From an uncultured Prevotellaceae bacterium (GTDB lineage Bacteria > Bacteroidota > Bacteroidia > Bacteroidales > Bacteroidaceae): 64,000 nt of DNA. Position numbers and translations under genes: made by a program. Each line of letters opens with the position of its first letter. Within the stretch, counting starts at the first letter, position 1. The stretch lies in NCBI GenBank assembly GCA_900316985.1, contig ONFE01000028.1, forward strand, positions 1 to 64,000. Reading direction: 5' to 3'. Below, in pieces: positions 8,468 to 17,553 of this stretch. Below the pieces are notes generated by a model. That model ran no database searches, was not told the DNA's origin, and saw nothing but the letters and a program-made list of their open reading frames with translations.

Positions 8468-9526
8468 GTTATCGTTAGCGTTAACGTTAGGATTGAGGGT
8501 AATCTTCACGTGATAGATATTGTCCTCCAGCGACTGTTCCCACTCGTAACGGCCGGCATACATCAGTTCCAGACGGCGGCGGGTGTTCTCTATGCCGATA
8601 CCACTGCCGCTGCGGTCTTTGTCACTCTTGGGATAGTTAGTATTGTCGCAAACGAAGGTGAGTCGTCCGTAATTCTGTTCGAGCGAGATGTTGATAGTGG
8701 AAGGACGACCCGTGCTCACGCCGTGCTTGAAGGCATTCTCTATCAAGGAGATAAACAGCAAGGGGGCCACTTCCGACTGGCCGTTGGCTATCGACAGTTG
8801 GTAATCGACAGATGTCTGTTCGTTACAGCGCAGTTTCATCAGTTCGATATAATTGCGCATAAACTCCACTTCACCGCTAATGGGCACGGTCTTCTTGTTG
8901 GTCTCATACATAGCATAGCGCAGGAGGTCGCTCAACTGTGCAATGGCATCCTGAGCACGGTCTGCATCAATCTGCGTGAGACTGCTGATATTGTTGAGGG
9001 TATTGAAGAGGAAATGGGGATTAATCTGATTCTTCAGCCAGGCGAGTTCGGCTTCGGTATTCTTATGCCGCTCCTCCTCCAGCTGTTGACGTATCCGACG
9101 TGTGGTGAGCCAATGGCGGATGGCAATGGCGGCAGCGATGATGACCACATTGAGCAGGAAATAGACAAACCAGCCCGAATACATGCCGAGCCATGCATGA
9201 CGCGGCATCCGGAATCCGAACCTCTCAGGATGAATCCATGCGTAGAATGAACCGTAGTTGATAATAACGAGCAGCAGGAGATTGACCAGCACGAACAGCA
9301 CGTAGCGTCGACGGGCAAAGAGGAATCGCCAGAACACGTAAAAGTTGAGAAAGAAGAGCAGGAATGGGAACCACAACATACCGCACATCATCCTCAGCAT
9401 GGTGGATGCTGTCTCCAGATTACGTGTGGCCAGATAGGTGACGAGCGGAGAGATGAAAATCACCACCGCCCATACCAGAAGCAGCATCAGAAACAGCGTT
9501 ACGTCTTTCTTACTTACAGTTTTCAT
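8450..9526 (-). CDS. LytS-type sensor histidine kinase (HisKA_6/His_kinase family)
   Basis: A 358-residue inner-membrane kinase: four hydrophobic segments in the first 150 residues, a short coiled region, then the phospho-acceptor motif NQINPHFLFNTLNNI with its histidine near residue 171, and an HATPase domain with N-box LISLIENAFKHGV and G-box SGSGIGIEN. This is the usual partner of LytTR regulators. The last residues are encoded by short repeats. The start ATG (9524-9526) is only 8 bp from a -7 promoter element, suggesting a leaderless or nearly leaderless message. Confidence 0.94.
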   Translation of the reverse strand: MKTVSKKDVTLFLMLLLVWAVVIFISPLVTYLATRNLETASTMLRMMCGMLWFPFLLFFLNFYVFWRFLFARRRYVLFVLVNLLLLVIINYGSFYAWIHPERFGFRMPRHAWLGMYSGWFVYFLLNVVIIAAAIAIRHWLTTRRIRQQLEEERHKNTEAELAWLKNQINPHFLFNTLNNISSLTQIDADRAQDAIAQLSDLLRYAMYETNKKTVPISGEVEFMRNYIELMKLRCNEQTSVDYQLSIANGQSEVAPLLFISLIENAFKHGVSTGRPSTINISLEQNYGRLTFVCDNTNYPKSDKDRSGSGIGIENTRRRLELMYAGRYEWEQSLEDNIYHVKITLNPNVNANDNLKLET

Positions 9527-9534
9527 ATCGTGTG

Positions 9535-9542
9535 CAAATATA
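9535..9542 (-). promoter_or_regulatory. -7 promoter element of the histidine kinase gene
   Basis: Minus-strand TATATTTG, matching TAnnTTTG. The expected -33 position (about 9562-9565) falls inside the hexamer array at 9551-9578 and has no clear TTTG. Confidence 0.55.
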
Positions 9543-9550
9543 CGATTTTT

Positions 9551-9578
9551 TAACGATAACGATAACGATAACGATAAC
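9551..9578. repeat. TAACGA hexamer array upstream of the kinase gene
   Basis: Four perfect TAACGA units plus TAAC, lying over the -33 region of the kinase promoter. Related TAACGN units are found at the 3' end of the same gene. Confidence 0.85.
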
Positions 9579-9623
9579 TTTTTTACTCTACATTCAAAAC
9601 TCTACACTCTTCTAACAACCCAA

Positions 9624-12110
9624 TTACTGAGGCATTGTCCCTGTTCCGCCTTCGCTCATGTTGCCGCTACCGGCGTTGTTGATAATCTCACCCTGCGACT
9701 GCTGTTCGATATAGTCGTTCTTAACGCGGCTGGTGTGCTGCCTGGTCATCATCTTGGAGTTGCCGAAGGTATAGCTGACGGTGAAGGTCACTCCGTAGAT
9801 AGGCACCTTGACGATGTTGTGTGAAGTGAAATTCTGGCCGCGGCTGTAGCTTTCTATCTGGATGTTGCCGCCCTTGTTGAGTCCCATCAATCCTTGAACG
9901 CCAATGCTGAGTTTGTCTTTCAGCAGCGACTTCGACAGGTTGGCGGTGATGAGATTGAAACCGCCGTTCCAGCCCTGCAGGGAGTAAGACTTGGTGGAAG
10001 TGATGGCAAAGGCACCGAGCTTGAGGTTCCAGGGCAGTGTCTGCTGCAATCCAACCATGGCATTGGCGGTCCATCCGCTGTTGCTCTGGTTGAGTGCCGA
10101 GCTGCGCAGGTCGATATAGTTCAGGCCACCGTTGAGGAAGAGTCGGGTATCCTTGGTGAAAAGATAGTTCACATAAGCGCTCAAACCCGTCTGATGACTT
10201 CTGACTACGTTGCCGTAGGTGGTGTTGAGCAGGTTATTGCTATCATAGAAACTGTACTGCGAGATGGCGTTGTCCACGAAATTATGGTGAAGGTTCAGGT
10301 TGAACATCAGTTTCTGCGTGAACGAGTTATAGACGAGCGATACATTATGGGCCTTCTCCACATCGAGGTCGGGATTACCATAGGTGAGAGCGATGGGGTT
10401 GGTCTTGTCCATATAGGGATTCAGATAGGAGATACCGGGACGGCTGATACGCATATTGTAGGAGAGTCCCAGGTTACTGCCTTGCGAGATAGTGTACTGC
10501 AGGCTGGCGGTAGGAACCAGGCTTCCATAGCTCGTGCTGAAGTCCTGTCCGTTACCCAGATGGTATTTCACGTCCTGCCAAGTGTATTCGTAGCGCAGTC
10601 CTGCCTTCAGTCCAAACTTGTTGAAGTTGCCGGCATATTCGCCGTAGCCAGCCAGAACAGAGTTCTTGTATTCGTATTCAGAACTAGATCCGGGTTCATA
10701 GTTGCCTTTCAGGAAATACTTCGAGTCAGAGGTGGCATCATGGAGCAACAGCTTGCTACCCAAACTCAGGGTCTGCCCGATGCCCAACGGCATGGTATAA
10801 TCGAGTTGGAAAGTGTGGTTGGTGGTCTTGTCCTTGTTTTCTGAATTACGGTTTGTCAGGTCAATCACCGATGAGGTGGTGCCGAAATTGTTGGTCATCT
10901 CGGTAGTGGCCGGACTGTAGTTCAGCTGATAGGTCAATGCCAGCGACTGGGTGTGCTCCTTGTTGAAGAAATGCTGGAAGTCGAGGCTACCACTGAATGA
11001 CGTGCGCGAGTTCTTCATATCGGTGGTGCTACCATAGCTGAAATCGTTTCCGTAGATTCCGCCGGCCATGGTGGTAGTCGTCGTACCGGTACTCTTCATC
11101 GACATGCTGTTCACTTGTGCCGTAGCGTTGATGGAACTGTTCTTACTGAGTTGGTAGCCCAAGGTAAGACTTCCCATGGTGAAAGGAGTCTTTACGTCGT
11201 TCTCAGAGGTCATCAGCTGGCTGCTGCCGTTGTCCTGAATCTGCTCCATCTCGGTCTTTGTAGTACCGGGCTTATTATATGATGTCATTGCGTTGGCGCT
11301 ATAAGAGAGCTTGCCTTGCTGTCCACTGAGGAACACACCGCCGCCAAGACTCCTATTTCCGGCTGAGGCACGTACGGTTCCATTGTAGCCGTTCATACTC
11401 TGGACAGCCATCGGGTCCATACGGTTCATCACGATGTTCAGCACACCAGCTGCACCCTCTGCATCATACTTAGCACCGGGATTGGTAACCACCTCAATGC
11501 TCTTCACGGCGGTAGCAGGCATGCTCTTGAACACCATCGAGGGATTCGAAGAAAACATCACGTTGGGCATTCCGTCAACATATACCTTGAACGATGACGA
11601 ACCGTTCACCGAGATATTGTCCTGACCATCAACCGTGACCATCGGAACCTTACGGAGCATGTCGAGCACCGTGGCAGACTTGGAGTCGGCATCGTCGGCT
11701 ACGTTGTAGCTCATCTTGTCCACCTCCATCTTCACCAGCGGTTTCTGGGCCACCACTTCCACCCCTTTCAGGGCTGTGGCATTCTCTTTAATATATAATG
11801 TGTCGAGATTGAGGACACCCTCATTCTTGAGCGCTACCGTACGCTTCAGGTCATCCTTTCCCACACTGCTGAACACAATGTCAAAGGAGCCCTTGCCTTT
11901 TACATCATGGCTGAACTTGCCTTCAGCATCGGTAAGGAACATGGCTACGGGCTTATCTTTCTTGCCTTCCTTGAATACACGAATTGTGGCGAAAGGCTCA
12001 CCTTCCTTGGACGTCTCGTCAGCAAGCGTTCCCTTCACGGTGGTCTGCGCCATCATTGCCGATGTGGTCATCAGCAACATTGTTACCAGAAAAAAACGAA
12101 TCTTTTTCAT
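9624..12110 (-). CDS. TonB-dependent-receptor-like outer-membrane barrel protein (OMP_b-brl_3 type)
   Basis: An 828-residue outer-membrane protein. A signal peptide (MKKIRFFLVTMLLMTTSAMMAQ) is followed by a carboxypeptidase-regulatory-like domain (about residues 23-100), a plug-like region (PMVTVDGQDNISVNGSSSF, then VKSIEVVTNPGAKYDAEGAAG) and a long beta-barrel. The frame opens further upstream at 12248, but the signal peptide and the promoter at 12143-12173 fix the start at 12108-12110. Family members import ligands or serve unknown surface roles; no SusD partner is present. Its neighbour is a LytS/LytTR pair transcribed in the same direction. Confidence 0.9.
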   Translation of the reverse strand: MKKIRFFLVTMLLMTTSAMMAQTTVKGTLADETSKEGEPFATIRVFKEGKKDKPVAMFLTDAEGKFSHDVKGKGSFDIVFSSVGKDDLKRTVALKNEGVLNLDTLYIKENATALKGVEVVAQKPLVKMEVDKMSYNVADDADSKSATVLDMLRKVPMVTVDGQDNISVNGSSSFKVYVDGMPNVMFSSNPSMVFKSMPATAVKSIEVVTNPGAKYDAEGAAGVLNIVMNRMDPMAVQSMNGYNGTVRASAGNRSLGGGVFLSGQQGKLSYSANAMTSYNKPGTTKTEMEQIQDNGSSQLMTSENDVKTPFTMGSLTLGYQLSKNSSINATAQVNSMSMKSTGTTTTTMAGGIYGNDFSYGSTTDMKNSRTSFSGSLDFQHFFNKEHTQSLALTYQLNYSPATTEMTNNFGTTSSVIDLTNRNSENKDKTTNHTFQLDYTMPLGIGQTLSLGSKLLLHDATSDSKYFLKGNYEPGSSSEYEYKNSVLAGYGEYAGNFNKFGLKAGLRYEYTWQDVKYHLGNGQDFSTSYGSLVPTASLQYTISQGSNLGLSYNMRISRPGISYLNPYMDKTNPIALTYGNPDLDVEKAHNVSLVYNSFTQKLMFNLNLHHNFVDNAISQYSFYDSNNLLNTTYGNVVRSHQTGLSAYVNYLFTKDTRLFLNGGLNYIDLRSSALNQSNSGWTANAMVGLQQTLPWNLKLGAFAITSTKSYSLQGWNGGFNLITANLSKSLLKDKLSIGVQGLMGLNKGGNIQIESYSRGQNFTSHNIVKVPIYGVTFTVSYTFGNSKMMTRQHTSRVKNDYIEQQSQGEIINNAGSGNMSEGGTGTMPQ

Positions 12111-12142
12111 ACCTTTTGGATTTTGTTTATTGATTTCTGATG

Positions 12143-12173
12143 CAAAAGTAAAGCAAAATCCAGCAGGTGCAAA
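12143..12173 (-). promoter_or_regulatory. Promoter of the outer-membrane barrel gene
   Basis: Minus-strand -33 TTTG (12170-12173), 19-bp spacer, -7 TACTTTTG (12143-12150), 33 bp before the start codon. Confidence 0.75.
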
Positions 12174-12226
12174 GACACTTTCGACGAAATGCGGGGATTC
12201 TTTCGACGAAATGGGCCCCCACCAGA

Positions 12227-12274
12227 CCTCCCCCAACAGGGGAGGCATCTAAACTCCCCTCCCTACGGGGGAGA
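12227..12274. repeat. Pair of G/C-rich palindromes at the end of the SprT-like gene
   Basis: Two hairpins: CCTCCCC/GGGGAGG (12227-12245) and CTCCCC/GGGGGAG (12254-12274). The second is translated as the C-terminal SLSPVGRG of the SprT-like protein. Just upstream, TTTCGACGAAATG occurs twice (12178-12190 and 12201-12213). The hairpins may also terminate the transcript. Confidence 0.75.
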
Positions 12275-12908
12275 GGCTTTTCACTTTTTCTTCCCAGAAG
12301 TCTTTTGTCACGATGCGCCCGCGAAGCGTGCGACATTGGGGAAAATGCTGGAAATAATCATCGGAAGTTTCAAACCAGCGGGCTTCGCGAATCTGAGGTG
12401 TACGGGTAATCTGTAACTTTACCTTCTGAATGCTGCCGGGGCCGATGACGGAAAGGAAATATTTGCCATCGGTGGTATTAGCGGCCAAGACCGTGCGTTT
12501 CCTGGCAACCTGTTTCTTGCGGTTGCGTTCTGCCACCGGCCATTTGCGGGTGTCGGTACGCACCACAACATTCCATCCCTGCTTGTTGATGCGCTGGGCA
12601 ATGGAACGGAACATCGTGCCATGGACACTGTCGTCCTTGAAACGGTTGACGGCAATATAATAATGTATCATCTCGTGGAGCAACACGTTCTGGAACTCCA
12701 CTTCGGGAATATCATAGTAGTTGGAGAGGCGGATGATATAATCGTATGACTCACGCTTTAACAGCGACCGTTTCCATTTGAAAGCCATGCTGCCCAGACG
12801 CGTACGGGCATTGTTAACTGAAAACTTCGGCGGAGTGAGTCGTCCGCCGAAGTAGTCTTTATTAAAACGATCGAAATTGACCGCTATCCATTCTGTGTTA
12901 ATCTGCAT
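12249..12908 (-). CDS. SprT-like zinc metalloprotease-fold protein
   Basis: A 219-residue protein with the SprT-like HExxH motif in LLHEMIHYYI (about residue 79) and a downstream histidine in DSVHGTMFRSIA. SprT/Spartan relatives include DNA-protein crosslink proteases, but activity is unproven for this bacterial group. Its ATG overlaps the recA stop codon (TGATG), so the two are translationally coupled, which supports a role in DNA repair. The last residues SLSPVGRGV come from a palindromic repeat that seems to have replaced the original stop. Confidence 0.85.
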   Translation of the reverse strand: MQINTEWIAVNFDRFNKDYFGGRLTPPKFSVNNARTRLGSMAFKWKRSLLKRESYDYIIRLSNYYDIPEVEFQNVLLHEMIHYYIAVNRFKDDSVHGTMFRSIAQRINKQGWNVVVRTDTRKWPVAERNRKKQVARKRTVLAANTTDGKYFLSVIGPGSIQKVKLQITRTPQIREARWFETSDDYFQHFPQCRTLRGRIVTKDFWEEKVKSLSPVGRGV

Positions 12909-13933
12909 CAGCCTTCTTGGATGGCTCCCATTATTTTGGCTTCCAGTTCCTCGCAGAGTTCGGGATTATCCTTCAGTAGCGCCTTCACGGCCTCACGACC
13001 CTGAGCCAGTTTGCTGCCCTCGTAAGAGAACCAACTGCCGCTCTTCTGGATGATGCCTTTCTCTACGCCCAGGTCGATGATCTCACCAATCTTGGAAATA
13101 CCCTCACCAAACATGATTTCGAATTCGCACTTGCGGAAAGGAGGAGCCACCTTGTTCTTTACCACCTTCACGCGCACCTGATTACCGATAACCTCATCGC
13201 CGTCCTTGATGGAAGACACACGACGGATATCAAGACGGACGGATGCATAGAACTTCAAGGCATTACCACCGGTCGTAGTCTCAGGATTACCGAACATGAC
13301 ACCAATCTTTTCGCGCAACTGGTTGATGAAGATGCACGTGGTGTTTGTCTTCGAGATGGTAGAAGTGAGTTTGCGCAAAGCCTGACTCATCAAACGAGCC
13401 TGCAGACCTACGGCCGAATCACCCATGTCGCCCTCAATTTCCTTCTTAGGAGTAAGGGCAGCTACGGAGTCGATGACCACAATGTCAACGGCAGCCGAAG
13501 AAATAAGCTGGTCGGCAATCTGCAAAGCCTGCTCACCATTATCGGGCTGAGAAATCCAGAGGTTCTCCACATCCACACCCAACTTCGCTGCATAGAAACG
13601 GTCGAAAGCATGCTCTGCATCAATGAAGGCAGCAATACCACCGGCCTTCTGTGCCTCAGCAATGGCATGAATAGCCAAGGTGGTCTTACCGGATGACTCC
13701 GGACCATAGATTTCTATAATGCGTCCCTTGGGGTAGCCACCCACGCCGAGCGCAGCATTCAGTCCGATACTTCCCGTAGGAATCACGTCCACATTCTCTA
13801 CATGCTCGTCACCTAACTTCATGATGGAACCTTTGCCAAAATCCTTGTCAATCTTGGCGATAGCTGCCTGCAATGCCTTCAGTTTCTCGCTTTGAGGGTT
13901 CTGAGCGCCCTCTTCTTCAATTTTCTTTGCCAT
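12908..13933 (-). CDS. recA: Recombinase A
   Basis: A 341-residue RecA with intact Walker A (GPESSGKTT), Walker B region ([11 protein letters not shown]), loop L1 ([20 protein letters not shown]) and L2 ([17 protein letters not shown]). It forms filaments on single-stranded DNA for homologous recombination and repair. It is followed by the SprT-like gene with a one-base overlap. Its own promoter is at 13966-13996, and an imperfect palindrome further upstream (14028-14058) may be an operator. Confidence 0.99.
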   Translation of the reverse strand: MAKKIEEEGAQNPQSEKLKALQAAIAKIDKDFGKGSIMKLGDEHVENVDVIPTGSIGLNAALGVGGYPKGRIIEIYGPESSGKTTLAIHAIAEAQKAGGIAAFIDAEHAFDRFYAAKLGVDVENLWISQPDNGEQALQIADQLISSAAVDIVVIDSVAALTPKKEIEGDMGDSAVGLQARLMSQALRKLTSTISKTNTTCIFINQLREKIGVMFGNPETTTGGNALKFYASVRLDIRRVSSIKDGDEVIGNQVRVKVVKNKVAPPFRKCEFEIMFGEGISKIGEIIDLGVEKGIIQKSGSWFSYEGSKLAQGREAVKALLKDNPELCEELEAKIMGAIQEG

Positions 13934-13960
13934 ATTGTTATTCTACATTTTTAGATTATT

Positions 13961-14066
13961 TCTTGCAAAGATACGAAAAGTTGAGAGCAAAACAAAAGAA
14001 ATTATTCTTTTTTTTTGCCGAGACGGAGTATCTTCACGGAGGAACGACGTAAAGATACAACAAATT
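13961..14066. repeat. Direct repeat, copy 1: recA promoter and upstream region
   Basis: About 105 bp, including the -7 element and GCCGAGACGGAGTATCTTCA, recur at 14848-14961 with high identity. Copy 1 is the working recA promoter. Confidence 0.85.
13966..13996 (-). promoter_or_regulatory. recA promoter
   Basis: Minus-strand -33 TTTG (13993-13996), 19-bp spacer, -7 TATCTTTG (13966-13973). An inverted repeat GTATCTTCACG/CGTAAAGATAC (14028-14058, one mismatch) lies about 30 bp upstream of the -33 and could bind a regulator. Confidence 0.75.
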
Positions 14067-14100
14067 TCAGCTTTTTTCTTATATAAATTTTCCCGTTTGA

Positions 14101-14531
14101 GGGTGTAAGGGTGCGGAACCCCGATAAACACTGGGCTTGCACCCTGTTTTGGAGGGTGTCAAGGGTGACAGGAGGGTGTAACCCCCACCCCAGCCCTCTT
14201 TAAGGGAGAGAGTTAATACCTACGTGCCTTGATTAGAAGCCCAATAAGACTACAACTCTGTGAAATCCGTTTGCTCAGCGTGAGAACAAACATAATTTTC
14301 TAGAGAATTTATTCCTTCCGATGATAGTTTGCAGCCCTTCCGATGTTGTTTTGGCGAAAATTCTCTAGAAAATTTTCAACGCTAACCCAAACCCTAACCC
14401 TAACAATAAACTCCCTCCCTATTCAGGGAGGGCTGTGGTGGATATACTCCTTACACCCTTATGACACCCTTGACACCCTCTGAATAAGGGTGCAAGCCCA
14501 GTGTTTATCGGGGTTCCGCACCCTTACACCC
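14101..14531. repeat. Long inverted repeat with 45-bp perfect arms
   Basis: 14101-14145 is the exact reverse complement of 14487-14531 (45 of 45 bases). The complementarity goes on inward: GGAGGGTGTCAAGGGTGACA near 14151 pairs with the region near 14459-14480, the CCACCCCAGCCCTC segment near 14186 pairs with GAGGGCTGTGGTGG near 14427-14441, and a TTTTCTAGAGAATTT/AAATTCTCTAGAAAA pair sits near 14296 and 14358. The block contains no credible gene. It looks like a non-autonomous mobile element or a very large cruciform. Confidence 0.85.
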
Positions 14532-14847
14532 TTAAAACGAAAAATTCTATACCTATACCAATATTTTCACCAAAATCGCCCGAAAATGCCACTAATGCCA
14601 CCATAATACCACCGCGCGAACCCTGATAAACACAGGGCAAGTGGCAAAGTGGCATTTTTATTGAAGAAAAAACTTTCTCGTGCGCGCGAAGGCTTATAGG
14701 CACATGCGTTCCCCTATTTAGGAGAACACCCGATTGTCGAACTGGTGTTGTTATGTTTCTAGGAAATCAGTCTTCTTCAAGATTCGCATCGCACTTCCTC
14801 ATAATGCTTTATTTCCTGCTCAAACATAGTTCATCACAACTAATTGT
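14532..14847. other. Gene-free segment with a strong hairpin
   Basis: The arms AATGCCACTAATGCCAC (14585-14601) and GTGGCAAAGTGGCATT (14641-14656) form a long stem followed by T residues, so it resembles a terminator. The enclosed sequence AACCCTGATAAACACAGGG resembles the AACCCCGATAAACACTGGG core of the neighbouring inverted repeat, so the two elements are related. I see no gene in the rest. Confidence 0.6.
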
Positions 14848-14961
14848 TTGGCAAAGATACGAAAATTTCGGATAAATGAGAGTAAAACAAAAGAAATTAT
14901 TCTTTTTTTTGCCGAGACCGAGTATCTTCACGGAGGAACGACGTAAAAATACAACAAATTC
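14848..14961. repeat. Direct repeat, copy 2 of the recA upstream region
   Basis: Near-copy of 13961-14066 with the -7 element (minus-strand TATCTTTG) and the GCCGAGACCGAGTATCTTCA block. Here it faces no gene, so its promoter is orphaned. The palindrome is slightly eroded compared with copy 1. Confidence 0.8.
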
Positions 14962-15120
14962 ACCGATACGCAAAAAATAATCCGATTTTTTTTCATAGGC
15001 CATGCAAATAGCCAGCAAATACTATTGTTTAATGACTTGCATGTCCATAACAGAATTCTAAAGTTTACTTTGCAAAAGCAGCAAACAATCCTGAACTAAA
15101 CTTTATAATAACATAAAAAA

Positions 15121-15182
15121 CATACATCCAACATTAAAACCTCCAAACCGCCTTTATTTACCGGCAGTTTGGAGCATGTATG
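15121..15182 (-). terminator. Hairpin after the accessory cluster
   Basis: Outer arms CATACAT/ATGTATG and inner arms CTCCAAACCGCC/GGCAGTTTGGAG flank an AT-rich loop just downstream of the last minus-strand gene of the cluster. Confidence 0.65.
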
Positions 15183-15186
15183 TCTT

Positions 15187-15870
15187 TCAACTATTATTCT
15201 GCATAAGACAGTTTTTTAGTCGGGCTGCAATTCTTTCAGGAACAGGTAGGGCTGGCGGAAATACGCTATAGCAGACGGGATGGAAGTGTGAACCGACTTC
15301 GCCAAGGGTGTAAACCAGATAGCAGTCGTCACTCTCTTCGAGAAAATGGCTTGGATGCCCACACTCTTCGGGATCCTCTTCCATTTGGTGGTAAGTGTCT
15401 GTTGTGAGAGGCTGGGCACCCACGATGCCCAGGTCAGAATAGTTCCCGTCAATGGTCTCCACAATGTCGCCCACTTTGAAGCGGATATCCTCTTTCTTGC
15501 GACCACGATACAATCCCATCTCATCCAATGCGACAAAGTCATTGAGTTCCCCATCTGCGTTAAAAGAGAAACATTTCTGAGGCCGTTCGTTCCTATAGAA
15601 TGAGCTTTCCCTATTATGTACAAACTGCTCAAGCAGAAAGAACCCGAAACAGTCCTCATAGTAATTCTTCCTCCTTTCCTGACATACCCGCTTTTGAAAC
15701 TCGATAGTCGAAAGCATGGCATCCTCGGCATGTTCCTTCGTGTCGAAGAAACCTAACCGCTGCTGACAGATTCGCCGGCGAGGATACCGATGTCCCTCGA
15801 TGCGAATCTGCAGCAGTTCAAAAATGGGGAAAGACTTAACGATGACTTTTTCCAATTCAGCCTTTTTCAT
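15187..15870 (-). CDS. Hypothetical protein, last gene of the accessory cluster
   Basis: A 227-residue soluble protein that I do not recognise. It is rich in charged and aromatic residues. Residues 120-150 (GLYRGRKKEDIRFKVGDIVETIDG) look like a small beta-barrel segment, and the region near residue 160-200 is acidic. No signal peptide or membrane segment. Start is the ATG at 15868-15870. It is followed by a hairpin terminator and preceded by a PD-(D/E)XK nuclease gene in the same direction, 178 bp upstream. No function is assigned. Confidence 0.7.
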   Translation of the reverse strand: MKKAELEKVIVKSFPIFELLQIRIEGHRYPRRRICQQRLGFFDTKEHAEDAMLSTIEFQKRVCQERRKNYYEDCFGFFLLEQFVHNRESSFYRNERPQKCFSFNADGELNDFVALDEMGLYRGRKKEDIRFKVGDIVETIDGNYSDLGIVGAQPLTTDTYHQMEEDPEECGHPSHFLEESDDCYLVYTLGEVGSHFHPVCYSVFPPALPVPERIAARLKNCLMQNNS

Positions 15871-16048
15871 TATCTTTGCTTGCCTTCGGCATCGTTTTTC
15901 AGTTAGACTCCGCAGCCTGGTTCTTCGGCTTTGTAGAAGATACTACCCACAGAAAATTCAATCAATCCTCCAAATTGGTTTCTATACTGCAGAAGTCATG
16001 CTGCTTAGCAGAAATGGTGTATCCCCAGAAGTGACCTCAAAATAATAA

Positions 16049-17458
16049 TCAATTGTAATTATGGAAATGCTCAACAAGCATTCTGCAGCAATAATTCAAT
16101 TCTTTGGTATAAACTCCAGTTAGGAATTCTGTCAATTCCTTTTTGCTCATCTTCGCAATTGGTTTTGAAGTTTGATACTTATAGCGAAGTAACCTGCTGG
16201 TGCCGGCTATTACTTTTTCGCGGTTATGTGCCGGCAGCAAAATGGCATTGCTATTCAGTTCCTCGCGCCATTTGTCAGCAAGAACCTTGTTGTTCTCGAC
16301 ATGTAATTCCAATTGATATTCATTTCCGAGGCACATTCTTTTAGCACTGATGGGAATCCATTCCAAATGAGCCGTGCCCCATTCTGTAGACAGACCTATC
16401 TGTACAAATCCTTTATCACTATGCAGGCCACGATGCTTGGCAATCCATTTAGCATCTTTAAGTTTCTTCAGCTCTTTCTTCCACTGGTCGTTCAGGATAT
16501 CAGTACTGAGTCTTTCAAATTCGCCGAAGACCTGTTGCTCAATATCATGGATAAGATCTCTTATTACTGCATATAGATTTTCAACTGCACTGATTTCTTT
16601 TTCATCTCGATTAGCTTTAGCCATTTCTTTGCGTACCTCTTGTACTGAATCGCGGAAAGAATAGAGACAGTCGAAATCGCGGTCGGTCATCTTATTCATA
16701 TTGAGATGTCCTGAGCCTATTAAAATGTTGCACAGCATGTCTTTTCGCCACGCATCAGTTTTGTTTTCGCAGAATATATCCTTCTCCAGTGACTCAACAT
16801 ATGCGCGGACTATACTTGTCAATGATTCCGGATAAATGCGACGTTCAAGAACATCCTGCTTCAGCCATTCTATGATATCCTCGTAATAGGTAAGAGTGAT
16901 AAAGCGTCGACCAATGTTAGTTGCTTCGTCCTCGTTATTGGGATGATAACTGCATTCATCAATTTCCTTAGTACCTGTTCCTGTAATGTATAACACCCAT
17001 ACATCTTCCAATGCAATATGCTCTTCAGTTGTCATGTGGGTTACATATCGGCGTATTTGGTCCTTCTGGTCGGGAGCATCAAAAATCTTGTTCTCTATGA
17101 TGACGGCTATTCGCTTTCCTTGTGCAGAAAAAATGATGAGCCCGTCAATGAAACTGTGTTTATCATCCTTGTCATATCGTGGATTGAAGCGAATGATAAC
17201 ATCCGAAGGGTTCTGATAGTGAATCATCTTGTCGCGCCCTTTGGTGAATCTGTTCAAGAAACTATTCAGTAGAGGGTAGCGTCTAGTCGAGTCTTGGTAA
17301 CGAAGTAATGCCAGTAGCAACTTCGTATGGTCGTTTTCACTCATTCCCCAGGCAGTAAACACATTATACGGTGAATGATGTCTAGGTTTATTTCTCTGTC
17401 CTTCAATCTTGTTGGCAATTTCTACAATGTTAAACTTAAAATGATTTGTTGTTTCCAT
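16049..17458 (-). CDS. PD-(D/E)XK nuclease superfamily protein
   Basis: A 469-residue protein. The nuclease core is visible in the first third: Asp105 in FIDGLIIF, then the IENK signature (Glu122, Lys124) and a downstream DQKDQIRRY motif (Gln/Arg/Tyr) typical of the PDDEXK_4-like group. The C-terminal 300 residues are helical with no motif I know. Proteins of this group are common in defence islands and mobile DNA, but a substrate cannot be read from the sequence. A second, shorter relative lies at 21607-22698 in the same cluster. Confidence 0.8.
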   Translation of the reverse strand: METTNHFKFNIVEIANKIEGQRNKPRHHSPYNVFTAWGMSENDHTKLLLALLRYQDSTRRYPLLNSFLNRFTKGRDKMIHYQNPSDVIIRFNPRYDKDDKHSFIDGLIIFSAQGKRIAVIIENKIFDAPDQKDQIRRYVTHMTTEEHIALEDVWVLYITGTGTKEIDECSYHPNNEDEATNIGRRFITLTYYEDIIEWLKQDVLERRIYPESLTSIVRAYVESLEKDIFCENKTDAWRKDMLCNILIGSGHLNMNKMTDRDFDCLYSFRDSVQEVRKEMAKANRDEKEISAVENLYAVIRDLIHDIEQQVFGEFERLSTDILNDQWKKELKKLKDAKWIAKHRGLHSDKGFVQIGLSTEWGTAHLEWIPISAKRMCLGNEYQLELHVENNKVLADKWREELNSNAILLPAHNREKVIAGTSRLLRYKYQTSKPIAKMSKKELTEFLTGVYTKELNYCCRMLVEHFHNYN

Positions 17459-17553
17459 ATTTTCGTTGTTTTGGGGTTATACTTATAATATAGTCACTTC
17501 ACCAGAAATAATCAAAGTTTACTTCTTCTTTCTCTCATATACGAGGACAGGAT

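Noticed and set aside
12111-12248. N-terminal extension of the outer-membrane barrel protein
   Set aside because: It lies upstream of a clear signal peptide and contains the promoter and a G/C-rich palindrome.
13943-14131. Small open frame starting MFIGVPHPYTLKRE
   Set aside because: It is translation of the inverted-repeat arm and the recA promoter region; no independent start signal.
14382-14405. Telomere-like CTAACCC/AACCCTA repeat
   Set aside because: Only about three imperfect units, inside an inverted-repeat element of a bacterial chromosome. It fits the general short-repeat habit of this window and is not a telomere.
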